Positions 9,408 to 19,176 of a DNA stretch of 64,000 bases are shown in pieces; position 1 is the stretch's first letter; every line of letters starts with the position of its first letter. The DNA is from Skermanella pratensis (lineage in GTDB: Bacteria > Pseudomonadota > Alphaproteobacteria > Azospirillales > Azospirillaceae). The notes below the pieces were generated by a model. That model was not told the DNA's origin, made no database searches, and saw nothing but the letters and a program-made list of their open reading frames with translations. The stretch spans positions 2,652,001-2,716,000 of the forward strand of contig NZ_CP030265.1 of the NCBI RefSeq assembly GCF_008843145.1, in the 5' to 3' direction. A program made the translations under genes and the position numbers.

Positions 9408-11441
9408 TCAGAATCGCAGCGTCGCTTTGGCATAGACGCCGCGCTCCACGCGGGTTGGATCGGTGGACAGGAACTCCGGGCGGTATTCGAGGCGGGCGCC
9501 GCCGACGAGGTTCTGCCCGACCAGGGACAGCTCCACGCCTTCCGCCACCCGCCAGCCTATGCGCGCATCCAGGGTCGTGTAGCCGTCGATCCCAAGCGCC
9601 GGCAGATCACCGACATGCCGAAGGATCACGTCGAGTTCGATGTCGTCCGTCAAGTCGGTGGAGGACTGGAGATCGAGCTGATGCTGTGGACTGCTGCCGT
9701 TGGCGGCTGCCGCAGAGACGGTGTCGCCGCTGCCGGCATCGGACTCCGCGTCCATCTTCAGCAGGGTATAGGCGCCGCGAAACCGCCAGCTTTCGATCGG
9801 CTGCCACTCGGCGGCGACCTCCGCTCCCCAGGTCCTGGCGCTCAGGCGGTTGCCGGCCAGGAGCGGCAACGCGAACCGCGGCGCCGGAGAGGCGGAGAAG
9901 GCGATCGGCTGGGGCTCCAGCGACAGCAGATTGTCGTAGATGTTGTAGAAGGCCGCAACGTCAAGCGACAGGTTGGCGACCGGGTTGGTCCGGTAGCCGG
10001 CTTCGAACGCCAGCAGATCCTCCGAATCGAAGCCACGCTGTCCCGTCGCCTCGACCGTCACCGGCAGTCCGCCCGGCCCGGGCCGGGTCGTCTGCACGAT
10101 CCGGATGTCATCCTCGGCCCGTGACGGCGTGCGCACCGCGCGCGATACGGCGGTCCAGAACGTGTGATCCGCCGCGGGGGTCCAAAGCAGGCGGGCGCTC
10201 GGCTGCAGTTCGACGCCGCTGTAGCCGTTCTGTTCGAATTTGGACCCCACGGTGAAGCGGAGCATGTCGGGAATCAGCGTGATCTCGTCCTGGACGAAAG
10301 CGTTGATCACCTGCTCCGTCCGCCGGACCGGTGCGACCGAAAGGGAGAAGGTGCTATCGATATCGTCGGAGTGCAGCCGGTATCCGGCTCCCCAGACCAT
10401 ATCGTGCCGTTCCAGCGGTTTGACATGATGCTGGAACTCCACGTCCAGGGTGTCATTCGTCACCTTTACCTGGGGCAGGTGGACGGTCTCCCGGCTGACA
10501 TAGGCCCGGAGCGAAATCTCCGAGGCAGTCGAAAGAGTCCGGGTCCATCGTCCCAGGATGTCGGCGTTCAGCAGCCTGTCCTGTTGTTCGACCGTGCGGG
10601 CGAAAGGTGCCGTGGGTTCGAACATCGTGGAGCTTTCGCCCGCCCGCCCGGTGGTGACGCCGCCCTGCGCGGTGAAGCTGTTCGCCGGGCCGGAGTTCCA
10701 GTCCGCGCGGAAGCCGAAGCGGCTGCGGTTCATGTCGTCGGACGCCTCTTCTCCCGACTCTGTCAGGCCCCCGTCACGGCGCATGTGCTTGGCATGGATC
10801 CGGTAGTGGCCGTCCCCGCCGGCGAAGGCGTCGCCGAACCGGATACCGCCCGATGCCCGTTCCTCGACGCCGGCGGCGCCGGTCACGAGAAGGCCCTGGG
10901 TTGCCGCGGCCGGCTTGGTGATGATGTTGATCACGCCGTTGACCGCGTTGGCACCCCACAGCGTTGCGCCGGGGCCACGGATGACCTCGATGCGGTCGAC
11001 GTCTTCCAGGAGCGTGTCCTGCAGTTCCCAGAAGACGCCGGAGAACAGGGGCGTGTAGATGCTGCGCCCGTCGATCAGCACCAGGAGCTTGTTGGCGAAC
11101 CGCCCGTTGAACCCCCGCGCCGAAATCGCGTACTTGCTGGCGTTGATGCGAGCGACCTGGACCCCGGAAATCAGGCGAAGCGCGTCGGGAATGCTGGTGG
11201 CGCCGGAGCGCCGGATGTCGTCACCGGTAAGGACGGAAACGGCTGCGGCGACCTTGCCCAGCGTCTCGGTCCGCTTCGATGCCGAGGTGACCTCGACCCG
11301 GAGGTTCATCAGGTCTTCGAGGCTGAGATGCGTCAGGTCCGCTATACCGGCCCGTTCGGCTGCGATTGCGCTGGACGCCATCGGCAGGAGAGCCGCGGTG
11401 ATAACCGACAGCAGCGCCTTGAGACCGGGCCTGAGTCGCAC
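9408..11441 (-). CDS. TonB-dependent outer-membrane receptor
   Basis: 677 aa. Signal peptide (about 1-28, ending SSAIAA), a plug domain with [27 protein letters not shown] and [20 protein letters not shown], then a beta-barrel ending in aromatic ATLRF as outer-membrane proteins do. Cargo cannot be read from the sequence; the plug resembles BtuB/CirA-type transporters. Position between a receiver kinase and the YfiR/CHASE8 kinase suggests a role in sensing as well as uptake, but no N-terminal FecR-interacting signalling extension is evident. Confidence 0.87.
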   Translation of the reverse strand: MRLRPGLKALLSVITAALLPMASSAIAAERAGIADLTHLSLEDLMNLRVEVTSASKRTETLGKVAAAVSVLTGDDIRRSGATSIPDALRLISGVQVARINASKYAISARGFNGRFANKLLVLIDGRSIYTPLFSGVFWELQDTLLEDVDRIEVIRGPGATLWGANAVNGVINIITKPAAATQGLLVTGAAGVEERASGGIRFGDAFAGGDGHYRIHAKHMRRDGGLTESGEEASDDMNRSRFGFRADWNSGPANSFTAQGGVTTGRAGESSTMFEPTAPFARTVEQQDRLLNADILGRWTRTLSTASEISLRAYVSRETVHLPQVKVTNDTLDVEFQHHVKPLERHDMVWGAGYRLHSDDIDSTFSLSVAPVRRTEQVINAFVQDEITLIPDMLRFTVGSKFEQNGYSGVELQPSARLLWTPAADHTFWTAVSRAVRTPSRAEDDIRIVQTTRPGPGGLPVTVEATGQRGFDSEDLLAFEAGYRTNPVANLSLDVAAFYNIYDNLLSLEPQPIAFSASPAPRFALPLLAGNRLSARTWGAEVAAEWQPIESWRFRGAYTLLKMDAESDAGSGDTVSAAAANGSSPQHQLDLQSSTDLTDDIELDVILRHVGDLPALGIDGYTTLDARIGWRVAEGVELSLVGQNLVGGARLEYRPEFLSTDPTRVERGVYAKATLRF

Positions 11442-11473
11442 GGTAGCTACCCCATGGAATATACGCAGGTATT

Positions 11474-13186
11474 CTAATTTGCGGCAATTTGGTTTAAAAA
11501 AGGTCTAATTTTCGGAAGAACCATCTCGTCTTCGGCCGTCCTCCGCCGTTTGTCGGCGAGCAGCCGGCTCTGCGGGAACGTCACCGAGACCGTCGTACCG
11601 ACACCAACGGCGCTGTGGATGCACAGCGATCCGCCGTGAAGTTCGATCAGCCGTTTCGTCAACGGCAGACCGAGGCCGGTACCGTCGTAGCGGCGCGACA
11701 GGGAACTGTCGATCTGCCCGAACTTGGCCAGGGCGATCGGGATATCCTCGACCCGCATTCCGATGCCTGTGTCGGCGACTTCGAACACTAATCCGCCCGA
11801 CTGTTCCCCTGCGGGGTCTCCGCCGGGGGAGTCGCAGCGGATCCGGAGCGTCACCTTTCCCCCTTCGGGAGTGAACTTCAGCGCGTTCGACAGGATGTTC
11901 AGCAGGATCTGCCTGACCCGGAACTCGTCCGCCCACAGGATGGGCGGCGGCTGATCGGGCAGGTCGAGTGACAAGGCGATGTGCTTGGCGTCGGCCTGCG
12001 TCTGGAGCAGCCGGCGGCAGGCTCGCAAGGTCCCGCACACGTCGATTCTGTCCTCGCGAAGTTCGATCATGCCCTGTTCGGCCTTGGACAGGTCAAGGAT
12101 CGCGTTGATCAGCTGCAGAAGGTGTTCGCCGCTCTCATGGATTATCCGGACGTAGTCCTGGTAATGATCGTTGCCGAGCGGTCCGTAAAGCTTCATGTCC
12201 ATGATCTCGGTGAAGCCCAGGATCGCGTTCATGGGCGTGCGAAGCTCGTGGCTCATGTTCGCCAGGAAGTCCGACTTGGCACGGTTCGCGGCCTCGGCCT
12301 GCTCCAGCGCCTGGCGCAGCGTGTCCTCGCCGCGCCGCCGTTCGGATATGTCCTGCGCCACGCCGACGACGCGCACCACTCTCCCGCGACGGTCAAGAAC
12401 CGTCCGCCCCGTGAAGCGTATGATCCGCTTTTCGTCGAGGTCTTGCTCTCCGGTTCCGGCGATGCGTACGTCGATTCCTTTCTCGACCGGCGCGCCTGCC
12501 GCGAGGATGCGGTCGATGGCGGCCTCGAAATGTGCGCGGTCGTCCGGATGCACGCGGTCGATCACGGCGGAAAGGCTCGGCCGGACTTCCGCGACACCGT
12601 CATAGACGGCATCGGGGCCGGCATCGTAGCCCAGGAGGCGGAACATCTCGCGGGACCATGTCATTTCTCCCGACCGGATGTCCCAGTCCCAGCTGCCCAA
12701 CGCCGCGATGCGCTGTGCCTGGGCCAGCCGCCGCTCGCTCTCGCCCAGCCGCCGCAGGCTTTCGTTCGCCCGCAGCATGTAGCGCAGGCGTTGTATCAGG
12801 ATCGTCCAGTTGATCGGCTTGGTGACGAAGTCGGTCGCCCCGGCATCGTAGGCGGTGCGGATCGACCCGACATCGTCCAGCCCGGTGACCATCAGGACCG
12901 GTACATGGGCGCCGATACCCATGGGGAGGCGGCGCAGGGCGGCGCAGGTCGCGAAGCCGTCCATTCCCGGCATGAGAACATCGAGCAGCACCAGATCGGG
13001 CTCGCGCTCCTGAAAGATCGCGAGTGCGGGACCGCCATCGCTCGCATCCGCGACCTGGAAGCCTTCCTGCTCCAGAGCCTGTCGGTAGAGATATCGGGCC
13101 ACCGGATCGTCGTCGACGACGAGAACGAAGGGTTGCCTCCAATCGCTCCAGCCGGAGTTTGCTGATTCGACATGCATGGCGACCAT
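11474..13186 (-). CDS. Response regulator-PAS-histidine kinase
   Basis: 570 aa soluble protein. The order is a receiver with phosphoacceptor D69 (LVLLDVLMPGMDG), a PAS/PAC region about 150-285 (SWDWDI to VAQDISERRR), a short coiled segment, HisKA with H313 (ANMSHELRTPMNA), and HATPase ending with DGTGLGLPLTKRL. With no membrane segment, input probably comes through its receiver from another kinase, such as the hybrid kinase at the end of this operon. First gene of the four-gene minus-strand unit, 32 bases ahead of the receptor gene. Confidence 0.86.
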   Translation of the reverse strand: MVAMHVESANSGWSDWRQPFVLVVDDDPVARYLYRQALEQEGFQVADASDGGPALAIFQEREPDLVLLDVLMPGMDGFATCAALRRLPMGIGAHVPVLMVTGLDDVGSIRTAYDAGATDFVTKPINWTILIQRLRYMLRANESLRRLGESERRLAQAQRIAALGSWDWDIRSGEMTWSREMFRLLGYDAGPDAVYDGVAEVRPSLSAVIDRVHPDDRAHFEAAIDRILAAGAPVEKGIDVRIAGTGEQDLDEKRIIRFTGRTVLDRRGRVVRVVGVAQDISERRRGEDTLRQALEQAEAANRAKSDFLANMSHELRTPMNAILGFTEIMDMKLYGPLGNDHYQDYVRIIHESGEHLLQLINAILDLSKAEQGMIELREDRIDVCGTLRACRRLLQTQADAKHIALSLDLPDQPPPILWADEFRVRQILLNILSNALKFTPEGGKVTLRIRCDSPGGDPAGEQSGGLVFEVADTGIGMRVEDIPIALAKFGQIDSSLSRRYDGTGLGLPLTKRLIELHGGSLCIHSAVGVGTTVSVTFPQSRLLADKRRRTAEDEMVLPKIRPFLNQIAAN

Positions 13187-13351
13187 TCAAATCCGTGGGA
13201 AAAACGCTCCTGCGGCGTACTGCGACCGGCCAGGCTTCTTCCGAACCGCCCGTCGAGTTCCGCTTTTAATAAAGTTATCGGAAAAAGCGGTTTAATGCAT
13301 TACGACCTTGGCTCTCCTGTCCGGCGACGATCGGGCTAGCTGCATAAGCGT

Positions 13352-13617
13352 TTGGTGATAGGAGGCGGGGAGGCGGGGCAAGCAATATCCGAGGCGGCGC
13401 AGCGGATCGGCGAGGGCATCGGGCTGATCCTGTCCGTCGCGTCGCAAACCAGTATGCCGGCCCTGAATGCGACGATCGATGCCGCCTGCACCGGGAGGGC
13501 CGGCAAAGGGCTTCACCGTGGTCGCCTCCGGTAGCCCAGATCCAGGAAGCCGCGGGCGGAGCCGTTTCGGCCATGGCCGACATCGGCCGCACCATCAGCG
13601 GGTCGGGGAGACCGGGA
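13352..13617 (+). pseudogene. Remnant of a methyl-accepting chemotaxis protein signalling domain
   Basis: Reading from 13352 gives [20 protein letters not shown] followed by [11 protein letters not shown], clearly the hairpin tip of an MCP signalling domain (usual form [25 protein letters not shown]). After GKG one extra G near 13508 shifts the frame; the next frame continues FTVVAS. A further frame supplies QIQEAAGGAVSAMADIGRTI, with the intervening EVKSLA-type segment missing. So there is at least one frameshift plus a deletion, and neither sensor nor membrane part is present. A non-functional fragment. Confidence 0.75.
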
Positions 13618-13622
13618 CCTGC

Positions 13623-14525
13623 CTACCCGGCATCCGGGCGGCCCGGCGGCGTTCCGCCCCGCACATCCTCGCTCTGCTGCGGAATGTGCGGGCCGAGGCT
13701 GCGGCGGCGGTGCTCCACCGCGAACACGTGGCTGTACAGGTTGGCGATCCAGCGCTTGCCCGAGCTGGTCATCTGGAGGTAGCGGAGGCCATGCCCGACA
13801 TAGGGCTCGATCCGGGTCCAGAAGAACTCCGGGTAATAATCGACCAGATCGGCGGGCGACTGGTAGCCCAGCCGGTCCGCCACTCCGGTCTCCCGGAATT
13901 CGTGAAAGAGGCCCGAGATCTTGCGCATGTACATCGGGTCGGCGAGCTGGCCCACCAGGTCGGCGGCCCTGACCAAGCCGGCCTCGGTATCGGTCGCGTC
14001 GTGGTCGCCGTCGTCCGGCACCGGGAACCGGGTCAGCTCGATGCTCCGGGTCACCCGGTCCGCGTCGATTTCGGGATCGTCGCCGAACCGGGCGCGCACG
14101 AACAGCTTGGAGCGCTCGATGTGGTAGGGGGCGAGGAACGCGTCGGTCGATCCCCTGGGCAGGCGTATCGAATTTCCGGCATCGTCGATCACGCAGGTGT
14201 CCGCCTCGTCGCCGGGACATACGCCGCGGACGTAGCCGATATCGTGCGTCATCAGCGCCAGCAGGAAATGCACCCAGTCGGACGGCGTGACCCGGTGCGA
14301 GATGATCCGGCCGCGCAGGATATCCTGTCCGACCAGCGTCACCATGATCGTGTGGTGGACATCGTGGTAAAGAGCGTCGCTGTTGGCGATCCGCTCCACC
14401 GCGAGCCGGGCGGCGCATGCCAGGAAATCCGCCCTCTGGGGCTCCCGCACGCCGAAAGTGTTCCGGTAGGCTTTTGAGATCTCCTGCCCGAACGCTTCCG
14501 CCGTGAGCGTGGTCATGTCGAACAT
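13623..14525 (-). CDS. HD-domain metal-dependent phosphohydrolase-like protein
   Basis: 300 aa. HD-superfamily metal-binding pattern is visible as YHDVHHT near the N-terminal third and THDIGYVRG about 35 residues later. Such proteins hydrolyse phosphate esters, often nucleotides; the substrate is unknown. ATG at 14525 is preceded at good spacing by GGGGGAG; a TTG five codons upstream would place that ribosome site inside the gene. Stands alone, divergent from nothing obvious, next to an MCP remnant. Confidence 0.7.
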   Translation of the reverse strand: MFDMTTLTAEAFGQEISKAYRNTFGVREPQRADFLACAARLAVERIANSDALYHDVHHTIMVTLVGQDILRGRIISHRVTPSDWVHFLLALMTHDIGYVRGVCPGDEADTCVIDDAGNSIRLPRGSTDAFLAPYHIERSKLFVRARFGDDPEIDADRVTRSIELTRFPVPDDGDHDATDTEAGLVRAADLVGQLADPMYMRKISGLFHEFRETGVADRLGYQSPADLVDYYPEFFWTRIEPYVGHGLRYLQMTSSGKRWIANLYSHVFAVEHRRRSLGPHIPQQSEDVRGGTPPGRPDAG

Positions 14526-14637
14526 CGGCAGCTCCCCCAAGAGTCGGCCGTATCATGATCCATTTTGACCGGGTCGGGTAATCGGGAAGTCGCGCCGTCC
14601 CGGATTAATCCGGATTTACCCATCGGGCGGCCTTTCC

Positions 14638-15072
14638 TCAGGCGGTCCAGGCGCGGTGGACCCGGGCGGTCTCGTCCTCCAGGAAAGCATCCTCGTCGTC
14701 GTAGGAGGCGAGCAGGCCGAACTCGTCGACCAGCGCGAAGAAGGCGGGCGGCGGCCGCTTGCCGTCCCGGCGGCGGACCAGCGCGGTCAGCAGGGGACGG
14801 GCATTCTCGAAATCATGCGTGGTCAGCGCCGCCAGGATGGTGGCGACCGATTTCGCGTTGGCCGCCTGCGCACTGCCGGAAAGCGGCAGCTTCACCGCGG
14901 CGGCCAGCTCGGCGACGGTGACGGTCTGCCGTTCACGCGCGGCCAGGGCCAGGAACTCGCAGGCGTCGATCGTCCTGCGGACCAGCTTGTCCTCCCGCAG
15001 CTCGGCGAGCAGGGCCGCGTCGTCGGGAAACCGGCGGGCGAGACGCAGGGCCAATGTCAGCATCGGTACCAT
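14638..15072 (-). CDS. Hypothetical protein, helical
   Basis: 144 aa. Chosen start is an ATG preceded by GAGAGGAG; an open frame extends further upstream but without a start signal. Sequence is mostly helical and charged, with a C-terminal acidic stretch (YDDEDAFLEDE). I do not recognise a family. Neighbouring genes are also short unknowns, so context gives no function. Confidence 0.6.
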   Translation of the reverse strand: MVPMLTLALRLARRFPDDAALLAELREDKLVRRTIDACEFLALAARERQTVTVAELAAAVKLPLSGSAQAANAKSVATILAALTTHDFENARPLLTALVRRRDGKRPPPAFFALVDEFGLLASYDDEDAFLEDETARVHRAWTA

Positions 15073-15172
15073 CGATTGCTCCTCTCGGCAGGGATTCTGG
15101 CGGGTTTCCGACAGAATCATGGATAAGGCCGAGGCATGAGCAAACCGCGTGCCGCCGGTCACCCGGCCGCCG

Positions 15173-15520
15173 TCACCGGCCGTACGGATAGCACCGCGTG
15201 TCGAACGCCACGCGCATATGGCGCGCCAGGAGCGAGTAGTCCTCCATGAATTCGGGGAACGGTGACTTGTTGGCGTGGGCGACGCCGACATCGATCCGCT
15301 TCGGCCGGATCATCGCCGTCGATACCGGCTCGGCGTTTCGGTTCCGAAGGGAAAAGAAGCGCGCTTCGGCGAAGTCGCCGGGCGGCATCGCGCGGCGGTC
15401 GGCGACATGCTTGGCGAAATACTTGGACACGGCATGGTTCATGCGGAAACTTTCCCAATCCGCGGTCGCCTGGTCGATCAATTCGACCCAGTAACGACCT
15501 TCCACGGTCGAAAGGAACAT
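15173..15520 (-). CDS. Hypothetical protein
   Basis: 115 aa, beginning MFLSTVEGRYWVELIDQA. No signal peptide or membrane segment and no motif I recognise; mixed charge with a motif FAEARFFSLRNRN in the middle. Codon use matches neighbouring genes, supporting that it is translated. Divergent from the small + strand gene at 15631. Confidence 0.55.
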   Translation of the reverse strand: MFLSTVEGRYWVELIDQATADWESFRMNHAVSKYFAKHVADRRAMPPGDFAEARFFSLRNRNAEPVSTAMIRPKRIDVGVAHANKSPFPEFMEDYSLLARHMRVAFDTRCYPYGR

Positions 15521-15630
15521 TCCTTACCTTCCTGGCCCGTACGGCCCTTTATCGTCCGCAATCGGGGAACACCCGGCGTCATACTCCCATACCGGACGTT
15601 ATTGGATTGCACCGACTACAGGAACAGGAA

Positions 15631-15840
15631 ATGCAGGAAGCAAGACTGAAGCGCGCCGCCAAGGCGCTGGGCGAGATGCCTCTGACGGCGAAGCACGAGG
15701 TCGGCGAGGTCGAGGCGTTCAGCCTTCGCACATACCTTGAGGAGATCCTGGTGGACGAGGCCAGCTCCGACATAGACATCGACCGCGTGCTGGAGCGGAT
15801 GGTCGAACTGGCGGTCACGGCGTACAACCGGGACGTATAG
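15631..15840 (+). CDS. Small hypothetical protein
   Basis: 69 aa, strongly helical and acidic (EVGEVEAFSLRTYLEEIL, then DEASSDIDIDRVLERM). ATG follows AGGAACAGGAA. Stops 5 bases from the end of the convergent livF gene. No family recognised; size and composition would suit a small cytoplasmic regulatory or adaptor protein, but that is only a guess. Confidence 0.55.
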   Translation: MQEARLKRAAKALGEMPLTAKHEVGEVEAFSLRTYLEEILVDEASSDIDIDRVLERMVELAVTAYNRDV

Positions 15841-15845
15841 CGGGG

Positions 15846-16559
15846 TCACAGCGCAAGGTAGGCCCGCCGGACCTGCTCGTCGGCGGCAAGCTCCTCCAGG
15901 GTGCCGCCGAAGCGGATCCGTCCCTTCTCGATCACGTAGGCCCGGTCGCCGACCAGCCTGGCGAAGTGCAGGTTCTGCTCGGACAGGATGATGGTCAGGC
16001 CCTCGGCCTTCAGGCCGACGATCGCGTGGGCCATCATCTCGACGATGCGCGGGGCGAGCCCTTCCGAGGGCTCGTCGAGCAGGACTGCCAGCGGATTCCC
16101 CATCAGGGTCCGGGCGATGGTGAGCATCTGCTGCTCGCCGCCGCTCATGCTGCCGCCGCGGCGGCAGCGCATCTCCGCGAGGTTGGGGAACAGGGCGAAG
16201 AGGCGGTCCGGCGTCCAGTGGGGAGCGCCGTTGCGCCGGGGCCGGCGCCCGACCTCCAGGTTTTCCATCACCGTCAGTTCGGTGAAGATGCGGCGGTCCT
16301 CCGGCACGTAGCCGAGGCCGAGCCGTGCGATCTCGTGTGGGGCCCGGCGGGAGACGTCGTGCCCGTCGAACATCACGTCGCCCCGGCGGCTGTCGACCAG
16401 TCCCATGATCGAGCGCAGGGTCGTGGACTTGCCGGCGCCGTTGCGCCCTAGAAGGGCCACCACCTCGCCGCGCGAGGCGGACAGCGTGACGTCCGACAGG
16501 ATATGGGCACGGCCGTAGAAACTGTTCAGGCGCTCCACCCGCAGGATCGGGGCGGTCAC
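15846..16559 (-). CDS. livF: Branched-chain amino acid-type ABC transporter ATPase (LivF)
   Basis: 237 aa. Walker A LLGRNGAGKSTTLRSIMG, ABC signature MSGGEQQMLTIAR, Walker B LAVLLDEPSEGL and the H-loop region SEQN are all intact. GTG start overlaps the livG stop by four bases (GTGA). One of two cytoplasmic ATPases of the Liv/HAAT importer encoded here. Substrate could be amino acids, amides or urea; the family does not decide. Confidence 0.88.
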   Translation of the reverse strand: MTAPILRVERLNSFYGRAHILSDVTLSASRGEVVALLGRNGAGKSTTLRSIMGLVDSRRGDVMFDGHDVSRRAPHEIARLGLGYVPEDRRIFTELTVMENLEVGRRPRRNGAPHWTPDRLFALFPNLAEMRCRRGGSMSGGEQQMLTIARTLMGNPLAVLLDEPSEGLAPRIVEMMAHAIVGLKAEGLTIILSEQNLHFARLVGDRAYVIEKGRIRFGGTLEELAADEQVRRAYLAL

Positions 16560-17320
16560 GGCGACCCGCTCGCGAACATGGCGCCGCTGCCGAGATAGAT
16601 CTCCTGGACCCGGCGGTCGGCGCGCACCTCCCGCGGCGGGCCGGACGCGATCAGTTCGCCGCGGTTCAGCACGATGATCCGGTCGGCGTGGGCGAAGACG
16701 ACATCCATGTCGTGCTCCGTGAACAGAACGGCGATGCCGCGCTCCCGGACGAGTTCGGCGGTCAGGGCCATCAGGTCGATGCGCTCCGCGGGGGCCATGC
16801 CGGCTGTCGGCTCGTCCATCAGGAGCAGCCGGGGCTCTCCCGCCAGCGCCATCGCCAGTTCGACCCGTTTCAGGTCGCCATAGGCCAGCACGCCGCATGG
16901 GCGGTCCGCTTGCGGGACCATGCCGACGAGATCGAGCAGGGCCAGGGCCGCGTCGATATGGCGGCGCGATGCCCGGCCCCATAGGTCGTAAAGCCGCCGG
17001 TGGTGCGATATCAGCACCATCTGGATGTTCTCCAGCACGGTCATTGAGCCGAAGGTGGCGGTTATCTGGAAGGTCCGGCCGACGCCCAGGCGCCAGATCC
17101 GGCGAGGCGACTTGCCGACCAAGCTGGCACCGTTCAGCCGGATGTCTCCGGCGTCGGGCCGGATCTGGCCGTTCAGCATGTTGAAGCAGGTGGTCTTGCC
17201 GGCGCCGTTGGGTCCGACCAGGGCAAGCAGTTCGCCGGCCGCGACCGAGAAATCCACGCCCTTGACGGCATGGACGCCGCCGAACGACTTGGACAGGCCG
17301 GAGACGTCGAGTACCGCCAT
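16556..17320 (-). CDS. livG: Branched-chain amino acid-type ABC transporter ATPase (LivG)
   Basis: 254 aa. Walker A LVGPNGAGKTTCFNMLNG, Walker B LLLMDEPTAGM and the LivG-specific C-terminal tail are present. The signature region reads LAYGDLKRVELAMAL, a YGD/LK variant common in LivG. ATG at 17320; a GTG two codons upstream overlaps the permease stop and is also possible. Partner of LivF in the same operon. Confidence 0.88.
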   Translation of the reverse strand: MAVLDVSGLSKSFGGVHAVKGVDFSVAAGELLALVGPNGAGKTTCFNMLNGQIRPDAGDIRLNGASLVGKSPRRIWRLGVGRTFQITATFGSMTVLENIQMVLISHHRRLYDLWGRASRRHIDAALALLDLVGMVPQADRPCGVLAYGDLKRVELAMALAGEPRLLLMDEPTAGMAPAERIDLMALTAELVRERGIAVLFTEHDMDVVFAHADRIIVLNRGELIASGPPREVRADRRVQEIYLGSGAMFASGSP

Positions 17321-17322
17321 GG

Positions 17323-19164
17323 TCACCGGGCCTCCCGCCCGGCCGCGAGACGGGACAGGGTTCCGACGACGCCCTGGGGGAAGAGCAGCACCAGCAGGAT
17401 GATCGCGAGGCCCAGCATCAGTCTCCAGTAGTCGGTATGGCGGACCATCTCCGTGCTCAGCGCGTGGAACACCGCGGCCCCGGCCAGCGGCCCGGACAGC
17501 GTCTGCACGCCGCCCAGCAGCACCATCACCAGGGCATCGACCGAGCGGGGGATCGCCAGCAGGGTCGGGAAGACGCTGCCCTTGGAGTAGGCGTAGAGCC
17601 CGCCGGCCAGACCGGCGAAGGCGCCGGCGACCGCGAAGGCCAACCATTGATGGCGGCGCACGTCGATGCCGACCGCGTCGGCCCGGAGAGGCGAATCCCG
17701 GCCGGCCCGCAACGCGAACCCGAAGGGCGAGAAGATGATCCGGCGCATCATCAGGATGCCGCCGGCACACAGGGCCAGCGACAGGTAGTAGAAGACCCAG
17801 CGCGGTGACGCCCACGATGCCGGCCAGACGCCGAGAATGCCGTTGTCCCCTCCCGTCACGGCGGACCACTGGAAGGCCACGGACCAGACGATCTGGGCGA
17901 AAGCCAGGGTGAGCATCGCCAGATAGACCCCCGACAGCCGCACGCAGAACCATCCGAACAGCAGGGCTCCCATCCCGGCGAGCAGCGGAGCGGCCGCCAG
18001 CCCTGCCGCCATGCCGGCCGACAGGTGCTTGACCAGCAGCCCCGCGCCGTAGGCTCCGAGGCCGAAATAGGCGGCATGGCCGAACGATACCATGCCGCCC
18101 GGACCCATCATGAAATGCAGGCTGGCGGCGAACAGCGCCAGGATCGTCATCTCGGTCAGCACCGCCAGGGCATAGTCGCCGAGCAGGGCGGGAAGGGCGG
18201 CCAGCACCGCCAGCAGAACCGCTCCCGCGAGCCGCAGGCCAGGCGTCGCGGGGCTTAGGGGAGTCTCGACGCCATGGCCGCCGCCGCGTGCCGCCGCCTG
18301 GGGGCGGCCGAGCAGGCCGTGCGGACGCACCACCAGGACCACGGCCATGAACAGGAAGACCACGACCAGGGTGATCTGCGGAAAGACCAGGATACCGAAT
18401 GCCTGGATCAGCCCGATCAGCACGGCCGCCAGGAACGCCCCGCCGACGCTGCCCATTCCGCCGACCACGACCACCACGAAGGCCTCGACCACCACGTTGA
18501 TGTCCATATGCAGGTTCGCCGCCTCGCGCGGGACCTGCAACGCCCCGCCCAGTCCCGCCAGGGCCGAGCCGAGAAACAGGACGGAGGTGAACAGCCAGCT
18601 CTGGTTGATGCCCAGGGCCGCCGTCATCTCCCGGTCCTGGGTGGCGGCGCGGACGAGCGTTCCCCAGCGGGTGCGGTGGAACAGCAGCCAGAGCAGGCCC
18701 AGCACGGCCGGACCGAGCGCGATCAGCAGCAGGTCGTATTCCGGGAAGGGCCGCCCGAGTATCCGCACCACGCCTTCAAGGCCCGGCGCTCGGGGACCCA
18801 GCAGGTCCTCCGGTCCCCAGGCCGCCAGCACCAGATCCTGGACCACCAGGACGACGCCGAAGGTGGCGAGGAGCTGGAACAGCTCCGGGCTGCGGTAGAG
18901 GCGGCGCAACACCAGCACCTCGATCGCCACCCCGGCCAGCCCCACCGCGAAGGAGGACAGGGCGACGGCGGTCCAGAACCCGATCGGGCCGCTCATCCGC
19001 TCGGCCAGGGAGTAGGCGGCGTAGGCGCCCAGCATGTAGAGGGAGCCGTGGGCGAAATTGACGATCCGGGTCACCCCGAAAATGATCGAGAGCCCTGCCG
19101 CGACCAGGAACAGCGACGACGCCTGGGCGAGGCCGCCCAGGAACTGGACAAAATAGAAGCCCAT
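17323..19164 (-). CDS. Fused LivH-LivM permease of a branched-chain amino acid-type ABC importer
   Basis: 613 aa. Residues about 1-295 are a complete LivH (GLSIIFGVTRIVNFAHGSLY near the N-terminus). Residues about 310-613 are a complete LivM (MMGPGGMVSFGHAAYFGLGA; end SRLAAGREAR). The halves are joined by a linker that includes GLLGRPQAAARGGGHGVE. Normally these are two separate permeases, so the fusion supplies the whole membrane pore as one chain. 12 bases downstream of the binding-protein gene. Confidence 0.85.
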   Translation of the reverse strand: MGFYFVQFLGGLAQASSLFLVAAGLSIIFGVTRIVNFAHGSLYMLGAYAAYSLAERMSGPIGFWTAVALSSFAVGLAGVAIEVLVLRRLYRSPELFQLLATFGVVLVVQDLVLAAWGPEDLLGPRAPGLEGVVRILGRPFPEYDLLLIALGPAVLGLLWLLFHRTRWGTLVRAATQDREMTAALGINQSWLFTSVLFLGSALAGLGGALQVPREAANLHMDINVVVEAFVVVVVGGMGSVGGAFLAAVLIGLIQAFGILVFPQITLVVVFLFMAVVLVVRPHGLLGRPQAAARGGGHGVETPLSPATPGLRLAGAVLLAVLAALPALLGDYALAVLTEMTILALFAASLHFMMGPGGMVSFGHAAYFGLGAYGAGLLVKHLSAGMAAGLAAAPLLAGMGALLFGWFCVRLSGVYLAMLTLAFAQIVWSVAFQWSAVTGGDNGILGVWPASWASPRWVFYYLSLALCAGGILMMRRIIFSPFGFALRAGRDSPLRADAVGIDVRRHQWLAFAVAGAFAGLAGGLYAYSKGSVFPTLLAIPRSVDALVMVLLGGVQTLSGPLAGAAVFHALSTEMVRHTDYWRLMLGLAIILLVLLFPQGVVGTLSRLAAGREAR

Positions 19165-19176
19165 CTGCCGGGCAGT

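Noticed and set aside
15262-15630. Long upstream extension of the 69-aa protein gene
   Set aside because: It overlaps the opposite-strand gene at 15173-15520; the ATG at 15631 has a good ribosome site.
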